Source of the DNA: an uncultured Bacteroidales bacterium
Lineage (GTDB): Bacteria; Bacteroidota; Bacteroidia; Bacteroidales; UBA932
Direction of reading: 5' to 3'
DNA length: 62,508 bases
Assembly (NCBI GenBank): GCA_905235675.1
Contig: CAJONC010000022.1
Coordinates: 1 to 62,508 of the forward strand
The notes under the pieces are model-generated. The model saw only the letters and a list, made by a program, of their open reading frames with translations. It ran no database searches and was not told the DNA's origin. A program made the position numbers and the translations under genes. How positions within the stretch are numbered: position 1 is the stretch's first letter; every line of letters starts with the position of its first letter. This document shows, piece by piece, positions 26,108-34,242 of the stretch.

Positions 26108-27436
26108 ATGAAAGTAAAAGGAATGCGTTGGTGGGTGCTGGGACTGATAGTCCTGGTTACCATCATCAACTACCTCGACAGGAACACCCTCGGTATCATG
26201 TGGTCCAAGATCGTCGAAGATCTCGGCCTGATTGACCGTGAAGGGCTTACCGACGCCCAGTTCAACGACCTCAGCAAGAAGCTGTTCCGCAATATCAACA
26301 TGGTATTCATGATTGCGTACGGCCTCTCGCAGATGTTCTCGGGCAAACTCTACGACAAGATAGGCACCCGCAAAGGCTTCACCATCTCCGCAATCGTATG
26401 GGGTATCTCCGACCTCCTCACCTCCTTCGCCGCGGGCGTCAAGTCCATTGCCGGCTTCCGCGCGGGACTCGGACTCGGAGTTGCCGGTCCCTGGCCGGGA
26501 GCGGTCAAGAGCAACGCGGAGTGGTTCCCCCAGAAGGAACGCGCCATGGCGCAGGGCTTCTTCAACGCAGGGGCCTCGCTTGGAGCCATACTTGCACCTA
26601 TACTGATTGCTCTGATATACGCATGGGTTGGTTGGAAATGGACCTTCGTGGCGATAGGCGTCCTCGCACCGCTTTGGGTAATTCCCTGGCTCATAGTCAA
26701 TAAGAAAGGTCCGAAGGATCATCCCTGGGTGACGGACGAGGAGCGCGAATACATCCTGAACGGCCAGCCCGAATGCCATGTGAAGAACGACAGGGGCCTG
26801 AGCTGGGGGCAGTTGCTCTCGCGCCGCAAGAGTTATGCGGTGATTCTCGGCAGATTCTTCCTCGATCCCATCTGGTGGATGTTCGTGACATGGCTGCCCA
26901 TTTATCTGGGACAGAAATACGGCATGGACATCAAGGAACTCGCCGCGCACATGTGGATTCCTTATGTGGGCGCCATGTTCGGTTCCCTCGCTGGGGGCTG
27001 GGTGTCGAGCCGTCTTATCCATAAAGGCAGGAGCGTGGGATTCGCCCGCAAGACCGCCATCCTTATCGGTGCGGCCATCCTGCTGCCTTCGCTTATTTTC
27101 GTGGCCTTCGTGCAGGATGCGATGCTGGCAGTCTGCATTATGGCCGTTATCCTCTTCGGATACCAGTTCACCATCAACAACATTCAGACTCTGCCCGGTG
27201 ACATGTACACCGGTAAGAGCGTGGGATCCCTCGCAGGTCTTGGCGGAGCCGCCGCTACCCTGGGCACCATCCTCACCATGCTGTTCATCCCCATGCTCAC
27301 CGCAGGGGACAACTGGACTCCGTTCTTCATCATGGGCGCCGCGCTCGTACCGCTGAGCCTTGCATGCATCTTCCTCTTCGGTGGAAAAATCGAGCATGAT
27401 GCACTTGTATCGACTGAAAATGAAACATTTAAATAA
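26108..27436 (+). CDS. MFS hexuronate transporter (ACS family)
   Basis: Inner-membrane carrier of 442 aa with about 12 helices and the anion:cation symporter hallmarks RWWVLGLIVLVTIINYLDR at the N-terminus, GLGVAGPWPGAVKSNAEWFP near residue 130 and NAGASLGAILAP near 155. ExuT-like members move hexuronates, so this one probably imports DEH or uronate monomers from the periplasm. It lies between kdgF (12 bases) and the reductase (9 bases). Confidence 0.9.
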   Translation: MKVKGMRWWVLGLIVLVTIINYLDRNTLGIMWSKIVEDLGLIDREGLTDAQFNDLSKKLFRNINMVFMIAYGLSQMFSGKLYDKIGTRKGFTISAIVWGISDLLTSFAAGVKSIAGFRAGLGLGVAGPWPGAVKSNAEWFPQKERAMAQGFFNAGASLGAILAPILIALIYAWVGWKWTFVAIGVLAPLWVIPWLIVNKKGPKDHPWVTDEEREYILNGQPECHVKNDRGLSWGQLLSRRKSYAVILGRFFLDPIWWMFVTWLPIYLGQKYGMDIKELAAHMWIPYVGAMFGSLAGGWVSSRLIHKGRSVGFARKTAILIGAAILLPSLIFVAFVQDAMLAVCIMAVILFGYQFTINNIQTLPGDMYTGKSVGSLAGLGGAAATLGTILTMLFIPMLTAGDNWTPFFIMGAALVPLSLACIFLFGGKIEHDALVSTENETFK

Positions 27437-27445
27437 AAATTAAAA

Positions 27446-28201
27446 ATGGGAAAACTTGATGGAAAAGTTGCCATCGTAACCGGTGGCGCACGCGATCTCG
27501 GACGCGCAATATCCGTGAAACTCGCCCTTGAGGGGGCAAAGGTATGCCTTAACTACTTCGACAACAAGGCGGATGCCGAGGAAACTCTCCGTATGATAAA
27601 GGCTGACGGCGGAGAGGCCATCGCAGTACAGGGCGATATGACAAAGGCCGCGGATGTGAAGAATATCTTCGCAAAGGCTGCGGAAGCATTCGGCCCCACC
27701 GTACACGTGCTTGTAAACGTTGTCGGTGGAATAGTAGGCCGCAAACTTATCACCGAGCAGGACGAGGCCTGGTATGACTTCCTCATGGACGTGAATATGC
27801 GCAGCGTATTCCTCTGCACCCGCGAAGTGGTTCCCATGATGACCGAAGGCGGTTCCATCATCAACTTCAGCTCGCAGGCAGCCCGCGACGGCGGCGGCTT
27901 CGGCGCTTCCATGTATGCCACGGCAAAGGGCGCCGTCATGTGCCACACCCGTGCAATGGCTAAGGAACTCGGCCCTCAGGGTATTCGTGTGAACGCCCTC
28001 GCTCCCGGTATGATAAACACCTCGTTCCACGACCGCTTCACCAAGCCTGAGGCCCGTGAGAACCTGCACAACACAGCACCTCTGCGCCGCGAAGGCGAAG
28101 CTCCCGAAATCGCCGATCTCGTATGCTTCCTCGCCTGCGGTGAATCTTCGTACATTACCGGCGCCACCATCGACATCAACGGCGGCTGCCTCTTCTCTTA
28201 A
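27446..28201 (+). CDS. Short-chain dehydrogenase, probable DEH reductase
   Basis: Classical SDR of 251 aa with NAD(P)-binding TGGARDLGRAI (about 12-22) and the catalytic tetrad: Asn about 113, Ser about 139 in INFSSQAARDGG, and Tyr/Lys in YATAKGAV near 153-157. C-terminal ATIDINGG is typical. In alginate loci an SDR at this place reduces 4-deoxy-L-erythro-5-hexoseulose uronate to KDG. KDG kinase and KDPG aldolase are not in the window. It ends the operon. Confidence 0.9.
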   Translation: MGKLDGKVAIVTGGARDLGRAISVKLALEGAKVCLNYFDNKADAEETLRMIKADGGEAIAVQGDMTKAADVKNIFAKAAEAFGPTVHVLVNVVGGIVGRKLITEQDEAWYDFLMDVNMRSVFLCTREVVPMMTEGGSIINFSSQAARDGGGFGASMYATAKGAVMCHTRAMAKELGPQGIRVNALAPGMINTSFHDRFTKPEARENLHNTAPLRREGEAPEIADLVCFLACGESSYITGATIDINGGCLFS

Positions 28202-28219
28202 TCAATTAATGGAAAGAAT

Positions 28220-28393
28220 ATGAACAAGAAAAATTTAATGGGGGGGGGTAATACCCTCACCCAATATACGGAACCTGAAGTTAGAACTATCGAGCTGAAT
28301 CTTGAAGGCTTGGTCTGTTTGAGCCTAATTGATGCTTTGGCTGTAGACAGTTCTTTCGAGTCTTTGAATGACGAGACTACATTGACTTGGTAA
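28220..28393 (+). CDS. Small peptide with a G9 tract, Bacteroidales leader-type ORF
   Basis: 57-codon ORF MNKKNLMGGGNTLTQYTEPEVRTIEL, ending in an acidic and hydrophobic tail. It resembles the short 'x-P-E-I/V-x-x-x-E-L' peptides common ahead of surface-protein genes in this order; their role is unknown. Codons 7-9 are part of a run of nine G bases (28240-28248), so slippage would change its frame. It lies 18 bases after the reductase stop and is more AT-rich than the operon. Confidence 0.5.
   Translation: MNKKNLMGGGNTLTQYTEPEVRTIELNLEGLVCLSLIDALAVDSSFESLNDETTLTW
28240..28248 (+). repeat. Poly-G tract (nine G) in the small ORF
   Basis: Nine consecutive G bases form a simple-sequence tract near the start of the small ORF, a length prone to slipped-strand mispairing. 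It is the longest G homopolymer I noticed in the window. Confidence 0.8.
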
Positions 28394-28394
28394 T

Positions 28395-28401
28395 AAGGAG
28401 G
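28395..28401 (+). promoter_or_regulatory. Strong Shine-Dalgarno site before the AT-rich lipoprotein
   Basis: AAGGAGG ends 8 bases before the ATG at 28410. Apart from rpsU, this is the only near-perfect SD I noticed, and it fixes the signal-peptide start of the frameshifted lipoprotein gene. Confidence 0.6.
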
Positions 28402-28409
28402 AAATGATT

Positions 28410-30292
28410 ATGAAAAAGTATGTTATGATTTTTGCAGCCATACGATTCCCTCCTCCTGCAACAAGGAGCAGGCCGAACAGTTTGAAGAAGTGGAAGAGAC
28501 CAAAGACGGCCTTGTCCGTATGACTTTTAATGTCAGGATGGAAGGAGACGCCTTTAGTAAGGCAGTTTTGAATTCTGACGGAAGAACTGTTTCTTGGGAT
28601 GGAACAGAGAAGATAGCGGTCATTGACGATATCAATAATGATATCCACGAGTTTGATGCCAATGTTTCAGGTGATAATACTTCTTTCAGTGGTTATGTGA
28701 ATACAGACGCCTCTGAATTCGTTGCAGTATATCCATATAGCGCTATCGCTGAATATAATTCTGAAGACAGTGATGGTAGGCCAATCTATGCAGAAGTTCC
28801 TAACATTCAAGAAGCGGTTCTTGGAAGTTTTGACCCATCTGCGGCTCTTTATGTTGCGCAAAGTTCGTCCCGAGATGCTAAATTTGAGTTCAAAGCCGCT
28901 TTTGCTTTGCTAAAAGTAAATGTTGATAGGGATAATGTTGTTGCTATTATAGCTGAGAATACAAGGAACAATTTTGCCGGAAGTATAAAAATGAATGTAT
29001 CCCCCAGTGTGTCAAACGGAACAGGTACTGTATATAAAAACATCACACTTCGAAAGTCTGATGGTAGTGTACTTGAAAAAGGAATATATTACATGGTTGT
29101 CAGGTATCTTGGAAGTAGTAGCGTTTATGAGAATTTCAAGCTTTCTTATTTGACAGATTCTGCAGTTTATGGCCAACGTACTGCTTCAGAAAGTATAAGT
29201 GATGAGTTACTTTGTAGAAAGGCCGTTTTGAACCTTGGAAGTCTTACTGATGTTTCTGAGATAGGAAAAAGTTATTATTACTCCTATTTGTCAGGTTTTG
29301 ATGTAAAGATTGGTAGCCATACAATCAATCGAAAGGTAGATGGAGATCCGATTCTGTTGACGTCGGCAAACGGTTCTACAACTGCTATTAATAAGTCAAA
29401 TCTTGAATCAGGTTGCATTTATTTTCTCAAAGCAGTCGGTACCGGAAATTTCAAGAATGCCAACAATCCTACAATCACCAATAAAACATATCTCATCTCT
29501 GATACCGATGACGAAGTTGATGTGGCCATGGAGAATGTATTCAACCTTGCAGATAACGGAGAACTTTATATGAAGGGCCTGCACATGACAATGACAGGTG
29601 GAAAAACTTCTTTCTTTTCTATAAACAAAAATACATCAAAATCGATGAAGATTTTTGTTATGGATGGATGCAGAATAGAGCAGAGTATGGCAAATATGAT
29701 ATCCACTAGCTCATCATATAAGGAATATGGCGTTGAAAATATTGAATTGGTGAATAATAGGTTTGCAATTGGAGTTGCTGCAAATCTTGTCAATATTACT
29801 TCTTCATATACCGGAATCTCAGAATATAAATCTATACGCTTTGTCAACAATTATGTTTATAGCACTACCGGAATTAATTTGCCTTCAACTGTTTTTAATT
29901 ATACAGGTAATACAGGAGATGAAATGGAAGCAGTTGTCAACAATAATATTTTTTACAATGTTGTAAATGGAGGAAATTTTAAGCATAATACCTTAAAATC
30001 CGCAGAGGCGAATTATAATGTTTTCTGGGCAGTTGATGGAACTGACCCTGGAGCTAATGCTAAACTGTGGTCGATGAAGACAAAAGCTGTCATTGGTTCT
30101 GTTAGTGTTGATCACAATATTGCATATGGAACATTAGCCGAAGGAAGAAGCTGGACAATCGCCGATAGTACAACCAATACTGGAATGGGTAGTTTGCAGG
30201 TTGAGTCAACAAATCCTCTTGCATTAGTGGATGTAGACAATGGCACTTTCATAATGGCATCCGGCTATGAAAAATATGGTCCTCAGTTTTAA
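28410..30292 (+). pseudogene. AT-rich surface lipoprotein with DUF4957/DUF5123-like C-terminus, frameshifted at the signal peptide
   Basis: The signal peptide MKKYVMIFAAI is in one frame (ATG 28410), while TIPSSCNKEQAEQFEEVEE and the remaining ~600 residues are in the -1 frame. One missing base near 28440 would rejoin them with a proper lipobox (PSSC). The body has a fimbrillin-like N-terminal half (FVAVYPYSAIAEY, FEFKAAFALLKVNV) and a C-terminal beta-helix-like half with repeated VNNNIFYNV turns. Base composition is clearly AT-rich compared with both sides, suggesting later acquisition. It is either a mutated gene, a phase-off state or a sequence error. The intact protein would be surface-exposed, perhaps glycan-binding. 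Confidence 0.7.
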
Positions 30293-30333
30293 GCTGGCGC
30301 TTAACTATCTATAACACAGGCATTTAACGCAAC

Positions 30334-30368
30334 CTCTCCCCCTGGAAATCCAAGGGGAGAGATTTGTT
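30334..30368 (+). terminator. Terminator after the AT-rich lipoprotein
   Basis: CTCTCCCC (30334-30341) pairs with GGGGAGAG (30354-30361) around a 12-base loop and is followed by ATTTGTTT. It may end the long PUL transcript. The rest of the 151-base gap (30293-30443) shows nothing else. Confidence 0.65.
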
Positions 30369-30443
30369 TAATCTATTGATTTACAATAACTTGAGCGCCA
30401 GAAATCGGAGCCCGCGCAGGCGGAAAGCAGTTGCCGGCACGGT

Positions 30444-31430
30444 TTACAGATTCGCCTCCACAAAATCTACGGTTTTGAAGAATATCTCTTCCATCTTGTC
30501 GGAAGACTTGGAGGAGAGATTGTGGTCGTAGTACATGTATTCCTGCAGGTCGACCTTGGCCTTGTGCTTTTTGAGGGCCGCGGCGAATTCCTCGCTCTGG
30601 CTGCACTCGACAGTGATGTCACCGGTGCCGCAGACAAGCTGGGCGGCAAGCCTGCACTTTTTGGGAATCATGAAGATTGGCGATGCATCCGCAAGATAAT
30701 CGTTCTTGAGCCCTCCGAAATATGCAATGCGCTCAGGGTCCTTGGAACGGGTGGTGATCGCCGCAGTGGTGAGGTCGTAAATCCCTGAATATCCGACAAA
30801 TACCTTCGCATTACACTTGAGCGCCGCCACTGCCGCAAGATGTCCGCCGGCCGAGGTGCCGAGGAAGCCGATGCGGCTCATATCCACATTAAGCTCGGAA
30901 GCGTGATCCCTCACGAACTCGACTGCATCCAGCACATCCTGGATCGATACCTGCACGTTCGCACCGGGCTGGGGAGCAAGCGTGTACTGGATACGCACGC
31001 CGGTGATACCTTTCTGCTGGGCGAGGTACTTCGAAATAGATCGCGCTGAAGTGAAGGATCCCCTGGCCCATCCGCCGCCATGGACATAGAACATCACGGG
31101 AGTGGGAGAGTCGGAGTCGTAGCTGTCCACCTCGATACAGAGCTCGTATCCGTCGTGGGTCTTGTAGACATATTGCTCTGTGCGGGCTTTGCTGTAGAGT
31201 TTTCCTGACAGGCGGTCATTCTGATGAGTGTAAGGGGTGTAAAGATCCGGTATTTCGCTGAGATTCAGAATCTTTGCATAGCGGTTTTCTTTTTGAAGGC
31301 CATAAGTCCCGTCGGGCTTCAGCTCAAGTTTCATGGCGTAACGGTTGGTAGGGACGGCGTCCTGGGCCTTCATCCCTGAGCAGATGAATGCCATGCCAAG
31401 TGCAAGCGTAAAAAATAGACGTGGTTTCAT
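30444..31430 (-). CDS. Secreted alpha/beta hydrolase (esterase-like)
   Basis: 328 aa with a signal peptide (1-22, ending CSGMKAQ). Alpha/beta-hydrolase features are the oxyanion motif HGGGWARGS (about 117-125), the nucleophile Ser in GFLGTSAGGHLA (about 192) and a final His in YYDHNLSS (about 303), as in the BD-FAE/HSL-like esterases. In an alginate locus it might remove O-acetyl groups from mannuronate, but that is inference. It is divergent from the PL38-like gene and the operator at 31482 lies between them. Confidence 0.8.
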   Translation of the reverse strand: MKPRLFFTLALGMAFICSGMKAQDAVPTNRYAMKLELKPDGTYGLQKENRYAKILNLSEIPDLYTPYTHQNDRLSGKLYSKARTEQYVYKTHDGYELCIEVDSYDSDSPTPVMFYVHGGGWARGSFTSARSISKYLAQQKGITGVRIQYTLAPQPGANVQVSIQDVLDAVEFVRDHASELNVDMSRIGFLGTSAGGHLAAVAALKCNAKVFVGYSGIYDLTTAAITTRSKDPERIAYFGGLKNDYLADASPIFMIPKKCRLAAQLVCGTGDITVECSQSEEFAAALKKHKAKVDLQEYMYYDHNLSSKSSDKMEEIFFKTVDFVEANL

Positions 31431-31462
31431 GAAAGTAATGGTTATTTGTTAAATTTGTTTGT

Positions 31463-31470
31463 TATATTTG
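31463..31470 (+). promoter_or_regulatory. -7 box of the PL38-like gene and gntR
   Basis: TATATTTG matches the -7 consensus; no good -33 element is seen at the right distance. The operator palindrome starts 11 bases after this box, exactly as at the susC promoter. Confidence 0.6.
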
Positions 31471-31481
31471 CAAAAGCACAT

Positions 31482-31497
31482 AATTGGTTAACCAATT
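31482..31497. promoter_or_regulatory. GntR/FadR-type operator before the PL38-like gene
   Basis: AATTGGTTAACCAATT, identical to the palindrome at 11911-11926 and at the same 11-base distance from the -7 box. Because the downstream transcript includes the GntR regulator, it probably also mediates autoregulation. It may repress the divergent esterase too. Confidence 0.8.
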
Positions 31498-31529
31498 GCA
31501 TTTTTGCAAAGATAAAAAAATCACATAAT

Positions 31530-32500
31530 ATGAAAAAGTATTATTGGCTGTTTTTGATTGTCGTAGCCATCGCCGCCTGCAGTTCGGGATTCACGATCCC
31601 GTCCCCGGCAACAGCAATAACAAGCCCGAAACTCCGGAACTCCCCGGCGAACCCGACGATACCGGTGACCCTGACGATCCTGACGGCAGGGGGAAAGCAT
31701 CTTCCCGCATTATTCTCAGCGCCGATGGAAATGATGAAGGGACCTACGAACTGCTGCTCTCGCACGGCTATGCCTATGAGACTCCGGACAATTCCGGCGA
31801 ACATGCCTCCGAGCCCTTCCGCCATATCCGCCAGAGCTATGATAAAAGCCTGAAAAAGAACGTGTTCGATTTTTATCTTCATATAGACAACGATGATGAC
31901 CGCGGCAAGGCCGACGTGACGGACCGCCAGCGCAACGAAATCAAAACCGACGGACACTCTCCGGATTCCCTTGTCGCCCAGCACGGGGAAACCCTGCGCA
32001 TCAGCTGGAAATTCCGTCTGCCCGCAGGTATGAAGACGACCACGAAATTCTCGCATATCCACCAGCTCAAGGGTATTGACAATAAAGCCGGAACTGCGGA
32101 CGTTTCTCTGCCCGCCATAACCTTCACCTGCCGATCCCTCAGCAATGGGAAACAGCAGATGCAGGTGCTTTATACGGCATCCAATGTGGAAAGCGACGGA
32201 TCCACGACCTATCTCGCCAGGGCCGACCTTGCGGACTTCCTCGATGAATGGGTGTCCGTTACCGAAACTGTGACCTTCTCCGAAGAAGGCAGCTATTCCG
32301 TGGTCATCACCAGGATATATGACGGGAAACAACTTGTCAAAGTTGAGAATGCGAAACTTAATCTGTGGCGGAAAGACTGCACCGGGATGCGTCCCAAATG
32401 GGGCCTGTACCGAAATTTCGGTGAAAAACGTTCCATGGCATCGCAACTTAGGGACGAAATTCTTAAATTTGCCGACTTCGATATAGAAAAGATTAAATGA
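31530..32500 (+). pseudogene. PL38-like polysaccharide lyase lipoprotein, frameshifted at the lipobox
   Basis: The lipoprotein signal MKKYYWLFLIVVAIAACSSG starts at 31530 in one frame; the mature protein (DPVPGNSNNKPETPELPGE onward) is in the -1 frame. One missing base between about 31578 and 31598 would rejoin them. The body (~300 aa) has QRNEIKTDGHSPDSL, GETLRISWKFRLP, KFSHIHQLKGID and RPKWGLYRNF, which I recall from PL38 alginate lyases of gut Bacteroides; the family name is tentative. It overlaps gntR by 4 bases. An unfinished translation start at 31544 would give a protein without export signal. Confidence 0.65.
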
Positions 32501-33216
32501 CCGAATACAAAGGCAAGAAAAATATAGAGGAAGCCCTCAACATTGTCATCAGGTACATCCGCGATATACTGAGAAGCGGAGAAGTGTCTCCCGGGGAACG
32601 TCTCCCTGCGGAGCGCAAACTCGCAGAAGACACAGGGGTCAGCAGGGCCAAGGTGAGACTCGCCCTGGAAAGGCTTGAATCATACGGCGTCGTGAAAACG
32701 CTCCCGCAAAGCGGCACCGTGCTTTCGGACCATTCCCGCACCGCCCTTCTCAACCAGATGAACAGCATCATCGACTCCATCAATTTCGATTTTGCATCAC
32801 TCGTGAATGTTCGTACCCTGCTGGAAGCTGAATCCGTGCGCCTGTGTGCTCTCAATCATACGGATGAAGACATCGAAGTCCTGCGCGCGGCTTTTCAGGA
32901 TTTTGCCGACAATCAGCATACTCCTTTGCGGGATGAGAAAGATTTCGCATTCCATACGGCGATAGCCAGATGCAGCCATAATCCGGTGATATATAACTTG
33001 TTGCTGATGATTACCCCTGACGTGCTGAGCTTCTACCGCCGCCTTAGCGCATGTGCAGTCCCTGTGGAAACCGTTCTGGAGGAGCACAGGACTATACTTG
33101 AATTGATTGAGAAAGGAGATGCCGAAGCCGCTTCGCAGGCATTGCGAAATCACTTTTCCGACATAATGAATTTTGCAGCGAACAATCCCTGCGAAGTGCC
33201 AAGGGCAAGAATTTAG
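32497..33216 (+). CDS. FadR-subfamily GntR transcription regulator of the alginate locus
   Basis: 239 aa regulator. The N-terminal winged helix (about 5-75) has SPGERLPAERKLAEDTGVSRAKVRLALERLESYGVV, and the C-terminal FCD domain (about 95-225) has DFAFHTAIARCSHNPVI and EHRTILELIEKGDAEAASQALRNHF with the metal/ligand histidines. FadR-type members such as ExuR/UxuR bind TTGGTNNACCAA-like dyads and respond to sugar acids, matching the palindromes at 11911 and 31482. Inducer is probably DEH, KDG or an unsaturated uronate (inference). Confidence 0.88.
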   Translation: MTEYKGKKNIEEALNIVIRYIRDILRSGEVSPGERLPAERKLAEDTGVSRAKVRLALERLESYGVVKTLPQSGTVLSDHSRTALLNQMNSIIDSINFDFASLVNVRTLLEAESVRLCALNHTDEDIEVLRAAFQDFADNQHTPLRDEKDFAFHTAIARCSHNPVIYNLLLMITPDVLSFYRRLSACAVPVETVLEEHRTILELIEKGDAEAASQALRNHFSDIMNFAANNPCEVPRARI

Positions 33217-33237
33217 GAAACAATCCTGAAATTTTGC

Positions 33238-33245
33238 TATATTTG
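33238..33245 (+). promoter_or_regulatory. -7 box of fabH
   Basis: TATATTTG at 25 bases before the fabH ATG; the -33 region is weak. The gap after gntR (54 bases) holds only this signal. Confidence 0.55.
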
Positions 33246-33270
33246 CACAACTTAAACTTGAACTTGAAAT

Positions 33271-34218
33271 ATGAAACTTTTAGGAACGGGAAGTTCTCTT
33301 CCCCACTTGCAGGTCAGCAACAGCGACCTTGCAAAATTTCTCGATACCGGAGATGAATGGATAGTGCCCCGCACGGGTATACGCACCCGCCATGTAATAA
33401 GCGACGAGAATCTGGAGGACCTTGCGGCGGATGCTGCGAAGAAAGCTCTGGAAGATGCCGGCCTGAATGTCTCCGACATAGATCTCCTTATCTGCTCGAA
33501 TGTGGTAAATGAGTATGTCACACCGAGCCTCAGCTGCGTGCTTGCATACAAGCTGGGCCTTGCGTGCCCCTGTTTCGACATCAACTGTGCATGCCCCGGA
33601 TTCATATATGCGATGGACATGGCAGACAGTTACTTCCGGTCAGGGAAGGCCGGCAACGTCCTGATAGTGTGCGCCGAGGAGCCTACCCGCATGGTTGACT
33701 GGAAAGACCGTTCCACCTGCGTGCTTTTCGGCGACGGAGCAGGTGCGGCCGTTTTCGGGAAGGGCGACAATCTCAAGGGTATCAGGCTCTCAAGCGAGCC
33801 TGCGCCGGACAAGATTTGCGAATACCGCAAGTTGCTGCCGACACCCTATATCTCCAAGGAAGAAAATGAAGTCCCTATGCTGATGAAGGGCAAGGATGTG
33901 TTCCGTTTTGCCGTCACCACTTCAGTGCGCGACATCCACGGGATTCTTGACGAAGCCGGTATATCGATAGAGGATGTCGATTACTTCATGATTCACCAGG
34001 CCAATCTCCGCATAATCGACGGAATACGTGAACGCCTGGGTGTTACTGAAGAAAAATTCCCCGTAAACATTGCCGACCACGGCAACTCCTCCTCGGCATC
34101 CTGCCCGATTCTTCTGGACGAGTGCCGCCGGAAAGGAATGTTCAAAGAAGGCGATATTCTGGTATTCAGCGCGTTCGGCGCGGGGCTGCTCAGCGCGAGC
34201 GCAGTATTGATGTGTTAA
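33271..34218 (+). CDS. fabH: 3-oxoacyl-ACP synthase III
   Basis: Condenses acetyl-CoA (or a branched primer) with malonyl-ACP to begin fatty-acid synthesis. 315 aa with the catalytic Cys about 108 in INCACPGF, His in DYFMIHQANLRII (about 243) and Asn in DHGNSSSAS (about 273). It sits before fabF, but without the acpP and plsX genes often found nearby. Confidence 0.93.
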   Translation: MKLLGTGSSLPHLQVSNSDLAKFLDTGDEWIVPRTGIRTRHVISDENLEDLAADAAKKALEDAGLNVSDIDLLICSNVVNEYVTPSLSCVLAYKLGLACPCFDINCACPGFIYAMDMADSYFRSGKAGNVLIVCAEEPTRMVDWKDRSTCVLFGDGAGAAVFGKGDNLKGIRLSSEPAPDKICEYRKLLPTPYISKEENEVPMLMKGKDVFRFAVTTSVRDIHGILDEAGISIEDVDYFMIHQANLRIIDGIRERLGVTEEKFPVNIADHGNSSSASCPILLDECRRKGMFKEGDILVFSAFGAGLLSASAVLMC

Positions 34219-34237
34219 TAAATTTGTGTTATATTTG
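34207..34237 (+). promoter_or_regulatory. Promoter of fabF (predicted leaderless mRNA)
   Basis: TTG (34207-34209), 20 bases and TATATTTG (34230-34237). Only five bases separate it from the fabF ATG at 34243, so the message probably starts at the initiation codon. The -33 element overlaps the end of fabH. Confidence 0.75.
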
Positions 34238-34242
34238 TCATC

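Noticed and set aside
28404..28445. Programmed -1 frameshift site in the AT-rich lipoprotein
   Set aside because: No X-XXY-YYZ heptamer with downstream structure is visible in the overlap of the two frames, so mutation or sequencing error is simpler.
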